This document shows positions 1 to 10,458 of a stretch of 64,000 nucleotides of DNA, piece by piece (within the stretch, counting starts at the first letter, position 1; every line of letters begins with the position of its first letter). The translations under genes were made by a program, and so were the position numbers. Source of the DNA: Sphingobacteriales bacterium (GTDB lineage: Bacteria; Bacteroidota; Bacteroidia; Chitinophagales; UBA2359); contig JADJTG010000014.1 of the NCBI GenBank assembly GCA_016711285.1, positions 434,001 through 498,000 of the forward strand, given 5' to 3'. The notes below the pieces were generated by a model. That model made no database searches and had not been told where the DNA came from. It worked only from the letters and a program-made list of their open reading frames with translations.

Positions 1-395
1 CCGCCTTTGATAACGGGGCTTTCTTCATCGGCATCGCTGTTCAGAATATTATCCTTGCCCGAGGAGGCGGTGGGTTTTGCTCCAGCGGGTTTGGAGGCAC
101 TATTACTGCTGCTCGCGGCAGGGGCAGCAGCAGAAAAACCGATATTGTCGGCACGGCTGCCCTCCTGACCGGGTTGTGTAACTACACCTTCCATTCCTTT
201 ACCGCCACCAGACGAAAGCAATTGTAATGTTATCAATTGTTCGTCTTTTTTCTGTTCATCTTTCAATTTTGTTTCAGAACTCAAATACAAAAAAAAGAAA
301 GTCAGCAAAAGTAAACTATGCAATATTATCGTACCGATAGAAGCCTCTAAGGATATATTATTTTCTTCCTGAATAGGATAAGTATAGGCGGACAT
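1..395 (-). CDS. TonB-like energy transducer, N-terminal part (runs off window)
   Basis: Reading leftward from an ATG at 395, the frame is open to the window edge (131 codons, incomplete). Residues 1-18 are cytoplasmic (begins MSAYTYPIQEENN). A hydrophobic segment follows at about 19-37 (IGTIILHSLLLLTFFFLYL), then a Lys/Glu-rich stretch, then a Gly/Ala/Ser/Pro-rich linker starting SSGGGKGMEG. This layout (single N-terminal anchor, then a low-complexity periplasmic linker) is that of Bacteroidota TonB-family energy transducers, which couple the ExbBD proton motor to outer-membrane receptors. The diagnostic C-terminal TonB fold is outside the window, so the family call is inference. Confidence that it is a real gene is high; function moderate. 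Confidence 0.6.
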   Translation of the reverse strand, partial: MSAYTYPIQEENNISLEASIGTIILHSLLLLTFFFLYLSSETKLKDEQKKDEQLITLQLLSSGGGKGMEGVVTQPGQEGSRADNIGFSAAAPAASSSNSASKPAGAKPTASSGKDNILNSDADEESPVIKG

Positions 396-520
396 AATTT
401 TTTTTATTTTAAATGGCGTTGCGTTTTAATGATGATCTTCTTCAACGTAAAAATATATTATTTAGTTTAGCCCGCCATTATTCAAGGTTGTTTTTTAACA
501 TAAAATATCAAAAAAATGAC

Positions 521-1255
521 TTAATATACATCAAAAACGCTTTTTACGCCCATTATTTTTGTTACATTAAACCCTTCGGCATACTCAAAATTACAAGAGC
601 GTCCGTGTTCACGACCGCGGGTAATGATATTTTCCAAGAACTGCGGAGAAGAAATATAAGTTTCCGGTTCGCCGGAGGCAGGGTCATAAAATTGTGATTT
701 AAAAGCGCGAATTGCCAGCATTTTTCGCTCCATAAACGGCGAAATATCTACAACAACTTCAGGTTTTATCCAATAATCCTGAATATAATGCAATACCAAA
801 CGCGGTCGCCAGGGTGCTTGTGGTGTGCCGTTTGCATCAAAAGTAGGTATTTTGGGCAAACCCGAAAAAAAACAGGCATCTGCCACTATTTGTGCACCGC
901 GCCGATGGTCGGGGTGGCGGTCGCTGAGGGCGTTGGCGAGTACTATATCGGGACGATAGCGGCGCAGCACTTGTATGAGTACGCGGCGATTGTCGGCGGT
1001 ATTTTCAAAATAACCGTCGGCAAGTTGCAGATTTTCGCGCACATGCAAACCCACAATGCGAGCGGCTTCGGCGGCTTCTATATCGCGCAGGGCTGCTGTG
1101 CCGCGCGTACCCAACTCGCCGCGCGTCAGATCGGCTACGCCTACTTTTTTACCGGCAGCGATTTCTGCCATCAATACGCCGCAACAAGCGAGTTCGGTGT
1201 CGTCGGGGTGGGCGGCAAATGCCAGCATATCTAATTTTTTTATTTTTTCTGTCAT
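521..1255 (-). CDS. bshB1: bacillithiol biosynthesis deacetylase BshB1 (PIG-L family)
   Basis: A zinc-dependent LmbE/PIG-L deacetylase of 244 residues. The N-terminal metal-binding motif AHPDDTE lies at residues 15-21 and the second histidine motif is HPDHRRG. In bacillithiol synthesis this enzyme removes the acetyl group from GlcNAc-malate to give GlcN-malate, in the cytoplasm. I chose the ATG at 1255 (MTEKIKKLDML) because the motif then sits at the usual distance from the start; an in-frame start ten codons upstream (1285) adds only a non-conserved MAKFFFLLEQ. The partner ligase gene bshC is in the same window (41495-43115), which supports the pathway assignment over a generic PIG-L call. 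The gene looks intact. Confidence 0.9.
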   Translation of the reverse strand: MTEKIKKLDMLAFAAHPDDTELACCGVLMAEIAAGKKVGVADLTRGELGTRGTAALRDIEAAEAARIVGLHVRENLQLADGYFENTADNRRVLIQVLRRYRPDIVLANALSDRHPDHRRGAQIVADACFFSGLPKIPTFDANGTPQAPWRPRLVLHYIQDYWIKPEVVVDISPFMERKMLAIRAFKSQFYDPASGEPETYISSPQFLENIITRGREHGRSCNFEYAEGFNVTKIMGVKSVFDVY

Positions 1256-1377
1256 CTGCTCTAATAAAAAGAAAAACTTTGCCAAAATAGCGACTATTCG
1301 GGCAAAGTTTTGATATAAAATATTATCTTTGAATAGACGCTCTACACTACTTATTCGCTGAAATCCTGTTTTTTTAT

Positions 1378-2373
1378 TTAAAACAATCCGTCTTTGAGTT
1401 CAAAAGTAGTAGAACCAATTTTAAAACCTTCGTGATAAATTTCGGCACTATAAGTTCCTTCGTCATATTGCATATCTTGTTCCCAAAATAAACAATAATT
1501 TTCGCGGCTTTGGTTATAATCCAACAAACCCTTGGCGGTGTATTGCTGCTCCTGACCGCTTTCGGCGAGTTTAAAAGTACCCGAGCCTAAAGATTGAACG
1601 GCAACTACTGTACCTTCGGGGCTTAAAATACGCAAATAAACCGCTTTTTGCCCGGCATCGGCGGCTTTATTGGGCAACAAGTCAAAGCATACTTTGATAC
1701 GCTCGGCTTTTTTGGTATTTTTGGTTTCCACTTCTTTGCCACTGTTGCGATATTTCACGGCTACGGCTTTCACATTTTCGGCATCTAATACAGCGGCGCG
1801 GTTAAATCGCTGCGAAAGTTGCTCTTTTTCTTGTGTTACCTTTGTTTTTTCCTGATTTAATTGCTCTTTTTCCTGCGTAAGGGTCGTTTTTTCTTGCACC
1901 AACTCTTCTTGCTTACTAATCAATGTTTTACGTTCTTCTTCTTTTACGGTCAGTTGCTCATTGAGAGCCGTATTTTCTTTGCGTAATTCCTCTAATTGCT
2001 GAATATAATTGCTGCTGCTATTTTTGAGTTGAGCTATCAAACCGCGTGCTTCTTCCAATTCCTTTTTGGAAGAACCAGAGCGGCTCAATATTTTGGCAAT
2101 TTCATTTTTTTGATTTTCAATGGTGCTTTGCAGCGACAGCAAAGAACTGTCTAATTCAATATTTTTGATTTTATAGGTTTCTAAAATCTGCACGGTTTCA
2201 TCATATTGCTTTTGTAAATCTGCTTTTTCGGTTTCTACAGTTGCCAATGCCTGACTCAATTCTGTTTTTTGGGCTTTTGTTTTAAAATAATTATACAACA
2301 AAAAGCTGTTGAGCAGCAATAATAAACCGATAAGGATTAAATAAACGCGATTTTTTGAATTGTCGGTTTGCAT
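1378..2373 (-). CDS. membrane-anchored coiled-coil protein
   Basis: 331 residues. A short cytoplasmic start is followed by one membrane segment at about 11-29 (VYLILIGLLLLLNSFLLYN). A long coiled coil covers about 35-195, rich in Glu/Lys/Gln with heptad-like spacing and near-repeats of TQEKEQL. The C-terminal ~130-residue globular region (about 200-331) is rich in beta-type residues. The layout is common for Bacteroidota inner-membrane proteins of unknown role. Nothing catalytic is visible. It lies 93 bp beyond the bshB1 ORF on the same strand. The role is unknown; a scaffold or envelope role is only a guess. Confidence 0.75.
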   Translation of the reverse strand: MQTDNSKNRVYLILIGLLLLLNSFLLYNYFKTKAQKTELSQALATVETEKADLQKQYDETVQILETYKIKNIELDSSLLSLQSTIENQKNEIAKILSRSGSSKKELEEARGLIAQLKNSSSNYIQQLEELRKENTALNEQLTVKEEERKTLISKQEELVQEKTTLTQEKEQLNQEKTKVTQEKEQLSQRFNRAAVLDAENVKAVAVKYRNSGKEVETKNTKKAERIKVCFDLLPNKAADAGQKAVYLRILSPEGTVVAVQSLGSGTFKLAESGQEQQYTAKGLLDYNQSRENYCLFWEQDMQYDEGTYSAEIYHEGFKIGSTTFELKDGLF

Positions 2374-2759
2374 ACTTAGAATGAATTGTTGTTTTTAAAT
2401 TAAAAGGGTTTTGTGTTGATTTTGTATAGATTACTCCAACATAAAATGTTGAACATACAAGGTCAAAGTTCGCATTTTTTTAGAAATTTTAACATTTTTT
2501 ATTTTATATCATTATTAAACATCTTTTTTAGCTTTTTATTTGCCATATCTATTATAACTTTGGCGGGGATTTTTTAAAAAAATACAATATCTAAAAAAAT
2601 ACAAGCGAATCATTAGAGTGTATTTTTTGTGATAAAGGTTATTTTTTGCCGGAAAATAAAATTTTTAATCCAATCTTAAATTTTTCTTTATTCAGATAGT
2701 CTATCTAAAATCATTTTCAAACTTTATTGCGTGCTACGGCTGTTTTTTAAAAATTTTAT
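2374..2759. other. AT-rich gap between divergent genes
   Basis: No gene seen. The gap separates a leftward gene from the rightward DUF5686 gene and must hold promoters for both. A TAnnTTTG core (taactttg) at 2555-2562, on the + strand, fits the Bacteroidota -7 element but lies about 200 bp before the ATG, and I see no clear -33 partner. Confidence 0.4.
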
Positions 2760-5239
2760 ATGAGAAAAGTTCTTTTTCTGCTTTTTTGTTGTTTTGTATG
2801 CGATATGCGGCACATTTTCTGTGGAGGCTCAAAATACCAACACTGCTATCAAAGGCAGGGTTTCTGATTTGGAAACGGGCGAGTTGTTGCCTTTTGTGAC
2901 GGTAGTATTTGACGAAAAACGCACCGTGGGCACCAGCACCGACATCAACGGAGAATTTGCGATCCCAAGCGGAGTACAATTGCTCACTTTTAGTTTTATC
3001 GGTTACAATATGCTGCAAGTGCGCTTAGACACAATTAATTTGAGCCAAAAAGTAATTGATTTCAAACTACAAAGCGGCGAAGTGAATTTGCAGGAAATCG
3101 TCATTGTGCCCAGCGGCAATCCCGCCAATCTGATTATAAAAAGGGTGCTGCGCAACAAAGATATCAACGACCCGCAAGAGCGTTTACATTCTTACTCCTA
3201 CGAAAATTACAGCAAAACCACCTACGATTTTATCCCCAAAGCTCCCGAAGAAATCGGCAACGACCCGCACAAGCGCGAGAGCAAGTTGTGGAAAAAATTT
3301 GTGCAACGCGCCCGCCAAATCGCCGATGAGCGACATTTGCTCGTGATGGAGAGCGTATCGCGCAACGACTTCATTGCTCCCGACCACCGCCTCGAAACCG
3401 TCATTGCCAATAAAGTATCGGGTTTCAACGACCCCGCTTTTGCCATTATTCCTTCGCGCTTCAAGCCATTTACGCTCTACACCGATTTTATCTCGCTCAT
3501 TGATAAAGACTATGTAAGTCCCATCAGCAAGGGCAGCACCAAACAATACGCTTTTAATATAGAAGATACGCTCTTTACACAAAGTGGCGATTCGGTGTAT
3601 ATCCTCACTTACGAACCACAGCGCGGCAAAAATTTCAACGGCTTAAAAGGAATTTTATACATCAACAGCAACGGCTACGCCGTAGAAAATATCATTGCCG
3701 AGCCTTCTGACGAAAGTTTGGTGTATGCGCGTATGAATCAAAAACAACAAAAAACTGAGCAAGGCTATTGGTTTCCTTCAGAAATCGGCTTTGAGGTGAT
3801 TTTTGAAAATATCCCCGCAAAGAAGTAGGAATGAAAATCAACGCACGCAGCTACATCAGCAAAGTAGAGATTAATCGGTATTAGATGCCAAAAAATTTGA
3901 TTTGGAAACCTTGGTACTCGAAGAAGGAGCAGCACAAAAAGATGATACTTACTGGAAACACCACCGCCGCGATACTCTCACTGCCAAAGAGCAAAAGACC
4001 TACGAAGTAATGGGCGCACTGAATAAAAAATTCGGATTTGATAAGTGGGCAAAAATCGGACAGAAACTGAGTTTTGGTTATTTTCCTTTGGGCAAATTGG
4101 ATTTGGATTTGAATTATCTGGCACGAAAAAACGACTATGAAGGGTATCGCTTAGGAATAAGATTGCGTACCAACGAAGAAATTTCTAAGCGATTCACGGT
4201 AGGAGCAGCAGCCGGATATGGTTTTGGTGACAAAGCGTGGAAATATGCCGGCAATGTATTGTGGCTGTGGGACAAAAAAGGTGATTATCAAAGCGAAATA
4301 CGCTACAGCAGTGATGTACGCCCCGCCGCCAGCCGCACTACGCTGGCTTATCCGGGGTCTATTATTGACCTGCGCAATTACCTCACCGCCAATTTGGATT
4401 TGATAGAAGAAAAAGAAGTAGCCACCAAAATACGGCTGATGAAATACGCCACTGCTCGCCTGAGCCTCAACCAAAACCGCAAAATACCGACTTATAATTA
4501 TAGCTTTCAGCCAGATTTGGGCGAGCCGGATTTGGATAATATTTTCCACTTTACCGATGTGGCGGTGCAATTGCGCTATGCTTACAAAGAAAATTTTATT
4601 GAGTCTTTCGGGCAGCGCGTATCTTTGGGCACGCCCTATCCTATTTTGTATTTTACCTACACACAGGGCTTAAAAGATGTATTAGAGGGCGAATATGCCT
4701 ATAACAAATACGAAGCGGCAATTGCTCAAACACTGCGTTCCAAATATTTGGGTATTACGCGCCTGCACATAGAAGGCGGTTATATCAACGGCAGCGTACC
4801 TTACAGCAATTTGTTTCTCAATCGCGGCAATTTTAGTATTACCATTCCATTTTTTGTAGAGCGTTCTTTCCAAACGATGCGCACTTTTGAGTTTTTATCC
4901 GACCGCTATGTCAATATTTTCATCACCCACAATTTTGAAACGCGCTTGGTAAAAGGCAAATATTTTCGCCCCGAAATTGAGGTATCCCAAAACATTTCCT
5001 TCGGCACACTCAGCAATGCCGCCAACCATGTATTAGATGAAGATGTTAATTTCAAAACCTTAGAAAAAGGCTATTTTGAAGCGGGTTTGATGATGCGCAA
5101 TTTATTGCGTTTCAATTTTTACAATGTGGCTTATTTTGGCATAGGCGGCGGTATTTTTTATCGCTACGGAGCCTATCATTTTGCCGATGAAAAAAGTAAT
5201 ATAGCAGGCAAAATTTCGCTGATGTTTAGTTTGAATTAG
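2760..5239 (+). CDS. DUF5686 outer-membrane protein with CarboxypepD_reg-like domain (frameshifted)
   Basis: Signal peptide, then a carboxypeptidase-regulatory-like domain (about residues 25-110, starting IKGRVSDLETGELLP), then a long DUF5686 region ending in alternating beta strands and a final ...KISLMFSLN, typical of an outer-membrane barrel. The frame is broken three times. The ATG at 2760 gives MRKVLFLLF and joins the main frame only if one T of a T6 run (about 2781-2786) is removed, giving a good signal peptide ending SVEAQ. Near 3825 one G appears missing (AAAGAAG for AAAGGAAG), and near 3874 one C (AATCGG for AATCCGG). With these repaired, about 825 residues read through with family-like sequence. 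Segments open as given: 2794-3828 and 3902-5239. Probably a consensus error rather than a pseudogene. Confidence 0.8.
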
Positions 5240-5246
5240 TGAAAAA

Positions 5247-7827
5247 TCAAAATTTCAGTATTTTTGAATAATAAGCAGTAGTATAGCTTTTGTTATATAT
5301 AGCAATATAATAAGATGCTGTGGGCAAGTTTGCTATATCCACTATACACGGCTGCTGATATTTTTCCAACTGACCCTTTTGTACGATTTTTCCCATAGCA
5401 TTGTATAAAATATAGAAATAGTTTTCTTCCTGTGGCAAATCTGCGATGTAGATATATTTATTAATGGAGTTAAAATACACCTGAATTGATGATGTAGCCT
5501 CGTTTATAGGCAAAGAATGAAAACCTACAATGGAGGATACAAAATGATTATTGGTGGTATTAGTAATAACAGGTGGGTTTTCATCAAAATAGATGGCGGC
5601 GGAATTATTGACGATACTATGTTCAGGTATATCTGCCAAGGGACAAATTTTAAAAAACACGAAACCTTGACTTTCAATGTCATTGCTACTGCTGTCAGGC
5701 AAATTTATATTATCAAATATAAAATTTATAATTCCATTATTCAGATCTCTTTCCACTCTGTATTCATGAGAAGCAGTAAGCGGCTCAAAGGTATTCCAAT
5801 CCAATAAATAGCTGAGAGTATCTCGTATAATTACCTTCTTTGCGGTAAAATTTCCTGTATTTTGAAAGCGAATGGTATATTTTAGGCAGGCATCCAATAA
5901 AGTAAAATGCTCTGTTCCTTGCCCTGTGGTTGCAATCGATTGTCGTTGGGGTCGTAGGAACAAACAACAATATCTTTATATATATCGCTGTTTCCCTCTA
6001 TTATTTCGGAGCTATTAAAAGGGGGTTTTGATCATAATTGACAAAATACGGAATAGCAGAAACTTGTAAGGTGTCCCCCATAGCATTAAAATTAGGGGCA
6101 GTAAAATTCACAATAATGCTTTTGCTTTCAAAGGGTAGTAATTGTGAAACATCCCAAAACAATTGATTATTTTCAATAGAATCTGTTGTAGGCAGGGAAC
6201 TACTTAAAATTAAATCTGAAGCGTAATTACATTGCAACAGGATAGAATCTAAAGGAAAAGCAGATTGGTTTCGGACAATAATTTGATAAGCGACCTCATT
6301 ATTACAGATTAAAGGTGACGCTGTAATAAAGGCAGATAGCGAAAATTTTGATGTATCATTCGGAGTGATACCAAAATAATAATACAAAGGTGCGTTGTTT
6401 GTCGGCAGCACCTCAAAATGATAATCAGTAGAATCGCTACTTAAATGATATGCTTCGGGAACATTATAGTGCAATGTATAGTTGCCCTCTTCTAAATAAA
6501 ACTGACTCACACCGGCAGTATTGGAATAAAAACCCAAAGCAGCAGGAGTAATTGTAAACAGTTGGTTATCTACAAAAAAATCATTTTCATCTTTTATCCC
6601 GTTGGCATTGTGGTCGTAAAACGCAAATGCTTTTACTGAAGGCTGTGTATTGAGATTATCAAACCACACTATACCATTTCCGATTTGTGGGTTGTTATCG
6701 CTCCAATACAGACCGATAACTTCTTTATCTCCATCATTATCCAAATCTACGGTATGTATATATTGCAATGGTTCCGCAAAGATTTCCTCTACCCATTCAA
6801 AATTACCTTCATTTTTATTTTGAAACCAAATCACGCCTTTCTCATTTGATTTAAGCAACAAATCTAAATCTTCATCGCCGTCTAAATCGCTCAAAGCAGC
6901 AATAGGTTTTATACCCGCTTCTATTAATAAAACTGCTTCTTCATTGCAATTTCCCAATCCGTTATTTTGCAGCCATGTTATTTTTCCATCACTCTGATGC
7001 GAACAAATATAATCCGTATATCCATCGTTATCTATATCTCCATTAGTAGAAATTAGCCCTTGATAAGAATAATTACTGCCGCCTGCATATATGCCCTGCA
7101 ATGAGCCAGCACCATTATTTTTATAGATTAACTTTTTATAAGTGAGATCAGGTCCTGCCATTGTTTGGGCAATACAAGTAAAATCCACATCGCCGTCTTG
7201 GTCAAAATCACAAGGCGTGATATAATGATTGCCGAGATTCATCAATGTGTTTTTTATTTCTAATTCCCAGTTATCGGAAAGATTATTTCTAAACCATATC
7301 ATATTTACGCCTGATGTATTTACGGGCATAATATCTATATCATTATCATTATCCATATCAATGGGCAAAAATTCTTTAAAATAAGTACCCGTTTCTATAT
7401 AATGTAGTTCTTCAAAAACTTGCGAACCAGATTGGGCTATCCAATAGATGTTGTCGCTGCTATATAGGAGGTCATTATCTCCGTCATTATCCATATCTGC
7501 AATGCTAATACTTATGGTCGGTACTCCCTGATATGAGTACAGTTCTTTCATTGTACCAAAAACACCTGCTCCTAAATTTTCATACCAAACTATATTGCAC
7601 CAATAGTCTGTATCCAAGAAAAAAGCAGTGGCAGTAATAAAATCTGCATCGCCGTCTCCTTCTAAATCGGCAACAAGCAAAGGAACACTAACATCAGAAT
7701 CGTGCGCAATAAACTGGAAATCGTCAAAAAGTCCCTGCGAATGAAGATGATGAGGTATTGCCACAAAAGAGCAGAGGAATACAGCTAACAGCCGCGAAAT
7801 TGCAGTAAAAAAGGGTGTGTATTTCAT
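5247..7827 (-). CDS. secreted FG-GAP/VCBS repeat protein with T9SS sorting domain (frameshifted)
   Basis: Starts at 7827 with a signal peptide (MKYTPFFTAISRLLAVFLCSF...). About ten FG-GAP/VCBS-type units follow, with Asp-rich calcium motifs (DLEGDGDADF, DMDNDGDNDL, DFDQDGDVDF, DLDNDGDKEV). Next are beta-sandwich domains, a conserved SYDPND...YTIRFQNTGN...DTL repeat-type domain, and a type A T9SS C-terminal domain ending in SKILKF. Two frameshifts split it: near 5998 (stop after LLIAPK, segment 6001-7827) and near 5925 (segment 5247-5963). Adding one base at each restores SYDPNDNRLQPQG and GTEHFTLLDAC in one frame. Exported through the outer membrane and attached to the cell surface or released. 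The IS5-like element ends only 20 bp upstream of the ATG, so native promoter DNA has been displaced. Confidence 0.8.
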
Positions 7828-8495
7828 AACAGTAGTGTTTTTTTAAAAAGAAGTTGTTTAGAGTTTATTTTTTTGATCAATTTGCGAATAAAAATAGCGA
7901 TAAAAGCAATTAGTGAAAGCGAAGTCCAATTTCGGGTGGAGGTTTCAAAACGGATTAAGAGGGCTTTAAAACTGTCCATCCAAGCGTTTGCGTGTTCAAT
8001 GACCGACGTGTTTTTATAAAGCTGTTCATCAAAGATGTGCGTTCCGCCTTGATAGGGTTCTTCGTTTTTGTTAGTACCATTGCTAGGGTTGGGTTTGACA
8101 TTGGCAATGATGCCTTCCTGTTCGCAGGCTTTATTAAAAAATCCGGGGTCTGCATTTAAAAACAGCCTCTCTAACTGGATACCTGCCTCTTTTAACATAG
8201 CACACACTTCTTTAAAAAGGGCTTCTATTTGGTATAAGTCGTGATGTTGTCCTTCTTGCGGACTCGCCATTGCCAGCATACCCCCCTGTTTATCAGACAT
8301 ATACAAGCTATTGCTTGTTTTGCAGGCTTTTCGTCCCTGATACCCCACCGCTTGCCCGCCTCGCTTCACGGGCGTATGGCTGCCATCAAATTCAACATTA
8401 GACATATCTAAAAATTGGCAGTTAGATCGGAGTAAATTCACCCAAGCCTTGCGCCAACAACCTAATTTTGACCAATTATTGAAATGTTGAAACAC
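7824..8495 (-). CDS. IS5-family transposase, N-terminus missing or frameshifted
   Basis: DDE transposase of the IS5 type. The core DGSHTPVKRGG...GYQGRK carries the first catalytic Asp. The second Asp is in LFLNADPGF, and the ENANAW-like position reads EHANAW. The open frame gives 223 residues from a GTG at 8495. The family is usually 250-280, and the preceding in-frame stop (near 8550) lies inside a second, partly coding-like frame, so the N-terminal helix-turn-helix part is probably frameshifted or lost. The 3' end runs through the left inverted repeat and stops outside the element, overlapping the next ATG (7825-7827) by chance. Likely inactive as read. Confidence 0.75.
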   Translation of the reverse strand: MFQHFNNWSKLGCWRKAWVNLLRSNCQFLDMSNVEFDGSHTPVKRGGQAVGYQGRKACKTSNSLYMSDKQGGMLAMASPQEGQHHDLYQIEALFKEVCAMLKEAGIQLERLFLNADPGFFNKACEQEGIIANVKPNPSNGTNKNEEPYQGGTHIFDEQLYKNTSVIEHANAWMDSFKALLIRFETSTRNWTSLSLIAFIAIFIRKLIKKINSKQLLFKKTLLL

Positions 8496-8653
8496 ACTAT
8501 TCCAACTAAAATTAGGAACAGAAAAGAATGCTTGCTTGTTGATTTTTTATGATTTAGTAACCACAAAGGTCTAACAAAATGAGTATATTTTTTTAATTAT
8601 GCCTTTTTTTCTGCGCTTATTCCCTGATTTATGAAACTCTAAACAACTTCTTT
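7847..8653. mobile_element. IS5-like insertion sequence, 807 bp, with 20-bp perfect inverted repeats
   Basis: A perfect 20-bp inverted repeat bounds it: AAAGAAGTTGTTTAGAGTTT at 7847-7866 and its reverse complement at 8634-8653. It encloses the IS5-family transposase on the minus strand. I cannot define a convincing target duplication (flanks TAA and ATA). It sits between a T9SS surface gene and IS630 end fragments, so this is an insertion hotspot. Confidence 0.8.
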
Positions 8654-8657
8654 ATAA

Positions 8658-8770
8658 AACTATGCCAAATAGCCATTTTAATGGTATAATACCAAATAAA
8701 CATCTAAATGGTACAGTGTGTAAAAATCTTCTATTCTGTAATGATATTATTGCTGATATCAGCCACGCTG
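8658..8770. mobile_element. abutted IS630 left and right ends (remnant)
   Basis: 8658-8686 matches, in reverse orientation, the left end of the IS630 copy at 58210 (tgccaaatag...ttttaatggta). 8687-8770 matches, also reversed, that element's right end and the 3' end of its transposase gene (ataccaaataaacatctaaa..., then tgtaaaaa and ctgtaatg), with several substitutions and a gap. The two ends meet around a single TA with no transposase body between them. Confidence 0.65.
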
Positions 8771-8861
8771 AATGAAAATTGATACTAAAATTCTTGATTC
8801 TCTACGTATTTGCAGCGTCTGTAAGCTCAGGTTATTTCATCTTTTGTATGATCAATTATGT

Positions 8862-8950
8862 GGAACGCAGATAAAATAGATTTAGCGGATGCAGATAAGC
8901 ACAGGTTTTTATCCATAAAAAAACCGCTCAATCCGTCAAATCTGTATTCT
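8862..8950. repeat. imperfect palindromic intergenic repeat
   Basis: The left arm begins GAACGCAGATAAAATAGATT and the right arm, reverse-complemented, reads GAATACAGATTTGACGGATT. They form an imperfect inverted repeat of about 26 bp with a short AT-rich middle. It resembles small interspersed palindromes seen between Bacteroidota genes. No gene inside. Confidence 0.4.
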
Positions 8951-9020
8951 AAAAATATCAGCAAAATAAATGATTGACTGTGTTTATTGGTTTTATCTGA
9001 TTTTAGTATAAAAGAAACCG

Positions 9021-9784
9021 CTAACTAAGCTCTGCTTCCTCTTTTTGCAAAATACGGCGTATCGCTTCGGCAGCCATACGCAAACCAAAAAGGGCGGGCA
9101 TATAGGAAACAGTGCCATAAAAGATTTTTTGTAGCGGTTGCCCTCTGTCATTTGGAGGGCTTCGCGGGGTTGCAGCTCATCGGAATATACGGCGAGCACT
9201 TTCCACAAGGGCACTTTTTCACGTTTTAGTCCTTTGCGCACCTGCTGGGCAAATTTGCAATCGCGGGTGCGGTGCAGCCACGCCACTTGCACGGCGGCGG
9301 GGTCGGTTTTGCCGCCTGCTCCCATCGCACTGATAATGGGAATACGCTTTTGCACACAGGCTTTGATGAGGCGCAGTTTGGGTTTTACGCTGTCGATGCA
9401 GTCCAATACATAGTGCGTATCGGGCGGCACTAAATCGTAGCTGTCGTCGGGGGTAATAAAATGCTCCAGCACCTGCAACGCTACGGCAGGATTGATGTCG
9501 GAAAGGCGTTGTGCCATCAGCGCGGCTTTGCTCTGCCCGATGGTAGAGTGCAAAGCGGGCAGTTGCCGATTGATATTGCTTTGCTCCACCACATCGCCAT
9601 CAACAATAATGAGCTTGCCCACGCCGGCACGCCCCAAAAATTCGGCGGCATAACTGCCGATACCGCCCAAGCCCACCACCATGATGCGGGCTTGTTGCAA
9701 TTTTGCTATCGCCTCCGCTCCTATCAGCAGTTCGGTGCGCTGCAACCACGCTATACTCACGGGGTTGTAGATGTTTGTTGACAA
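9021..9784 (-). CDS. tcdA: tRNA threonylcarbamoyladenosine dehydratase TcdA (frameshift near C-terminus)
   Basis: ThiF/E1-like enzyme that cyclises t6A37 of tRNA using ATP. It shows the nucleotide-binding VVGLGGIGSYAAEFLGRAG (about 35-53), the Asp loop IIVDGDVV, the IN-RQ motif SNINRQLPALHSTIG, DCIDSVKPKL, and GAGGKTDP, all typical of TcdA (about 250 residues). The C-terminus is out of frame after NRYKKSF. Adding one T to the run at about 9119-9124 gives YGTVSYMPALFGLRMAAEA and a stop at 9021, matching the family end. As read, the open frame continues to 8993 with non-family residues. Start at 9784 (MSTNIYNPVSIAWLQRT) fits the family. Confidence 0.88.
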
Positions 9785-10458
9785 AGACCTATTGCTCCGT
9801 TTTTAAATTTTTTACAAGAAAACGACAAGTTCACAAGCATCAATATTGTTGATTTTAACATTTTTTCTTTGGTTTTTAGTATGTATAATATTTTTTGCAA
9901 CATATTTTTCTACCTATTCGTACTGCAATAGGAGGTAGTACAAAGTTAAAAAATAATCAAATAATCCAACCTAATTTTAATCAAGTGATAGAAGTACCTA
10001 TCAAATGTTTCAAAATTTTATAAAATATAGATAATCAATTATAAAAAAATTACTATTACTCAATTCAGCGAACAGATCCGAAGTTTTACTTATGCGTCTA
10101 AAACAAAAGAGGCATAAGCACCTCATCATAGCAGCACGATAATGCATCATACATTTTATTTTTTAACCTAATTTTTTTAAAAAATATACTTTTTATATTT
10201 GTGCTACCTATTGTGATAAAATGCTGTGTTACGTTCTCTATAATATGATTAAATTCGCAATTATAGAACTAATTCATTTCCCCAATGAACATATAGTTTT
10301 GAATGTATAACGATACTATTTTGGTCATTTGGCGATGGATGTTAGTGTAATGCAGGTTTGATTTATTGGTAGTGGTTCCAATTTATTAATATTTATTAAT
10401 AAGGAAGACAAACCCTGTCTCCTTTATTAATTTTATCCATTAAATTTTATTAAAAATT
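9785..10458. other. AT-rich intergenic region without a gene
   Basis: About 670 bp, very AT-rich, with frequent stops in all frames. No RNA gene or convincing promoter pair recognised. It lies between the tcdA start and an AT-rich rightward gene, so both promoters should be here. Confidence 0.5.

Noticed and set aside
788..1313. Plus-strand ORFs opposite bshB1
   Set aside because: Antisense shadows; the minus frame has all PIG-L motifs.
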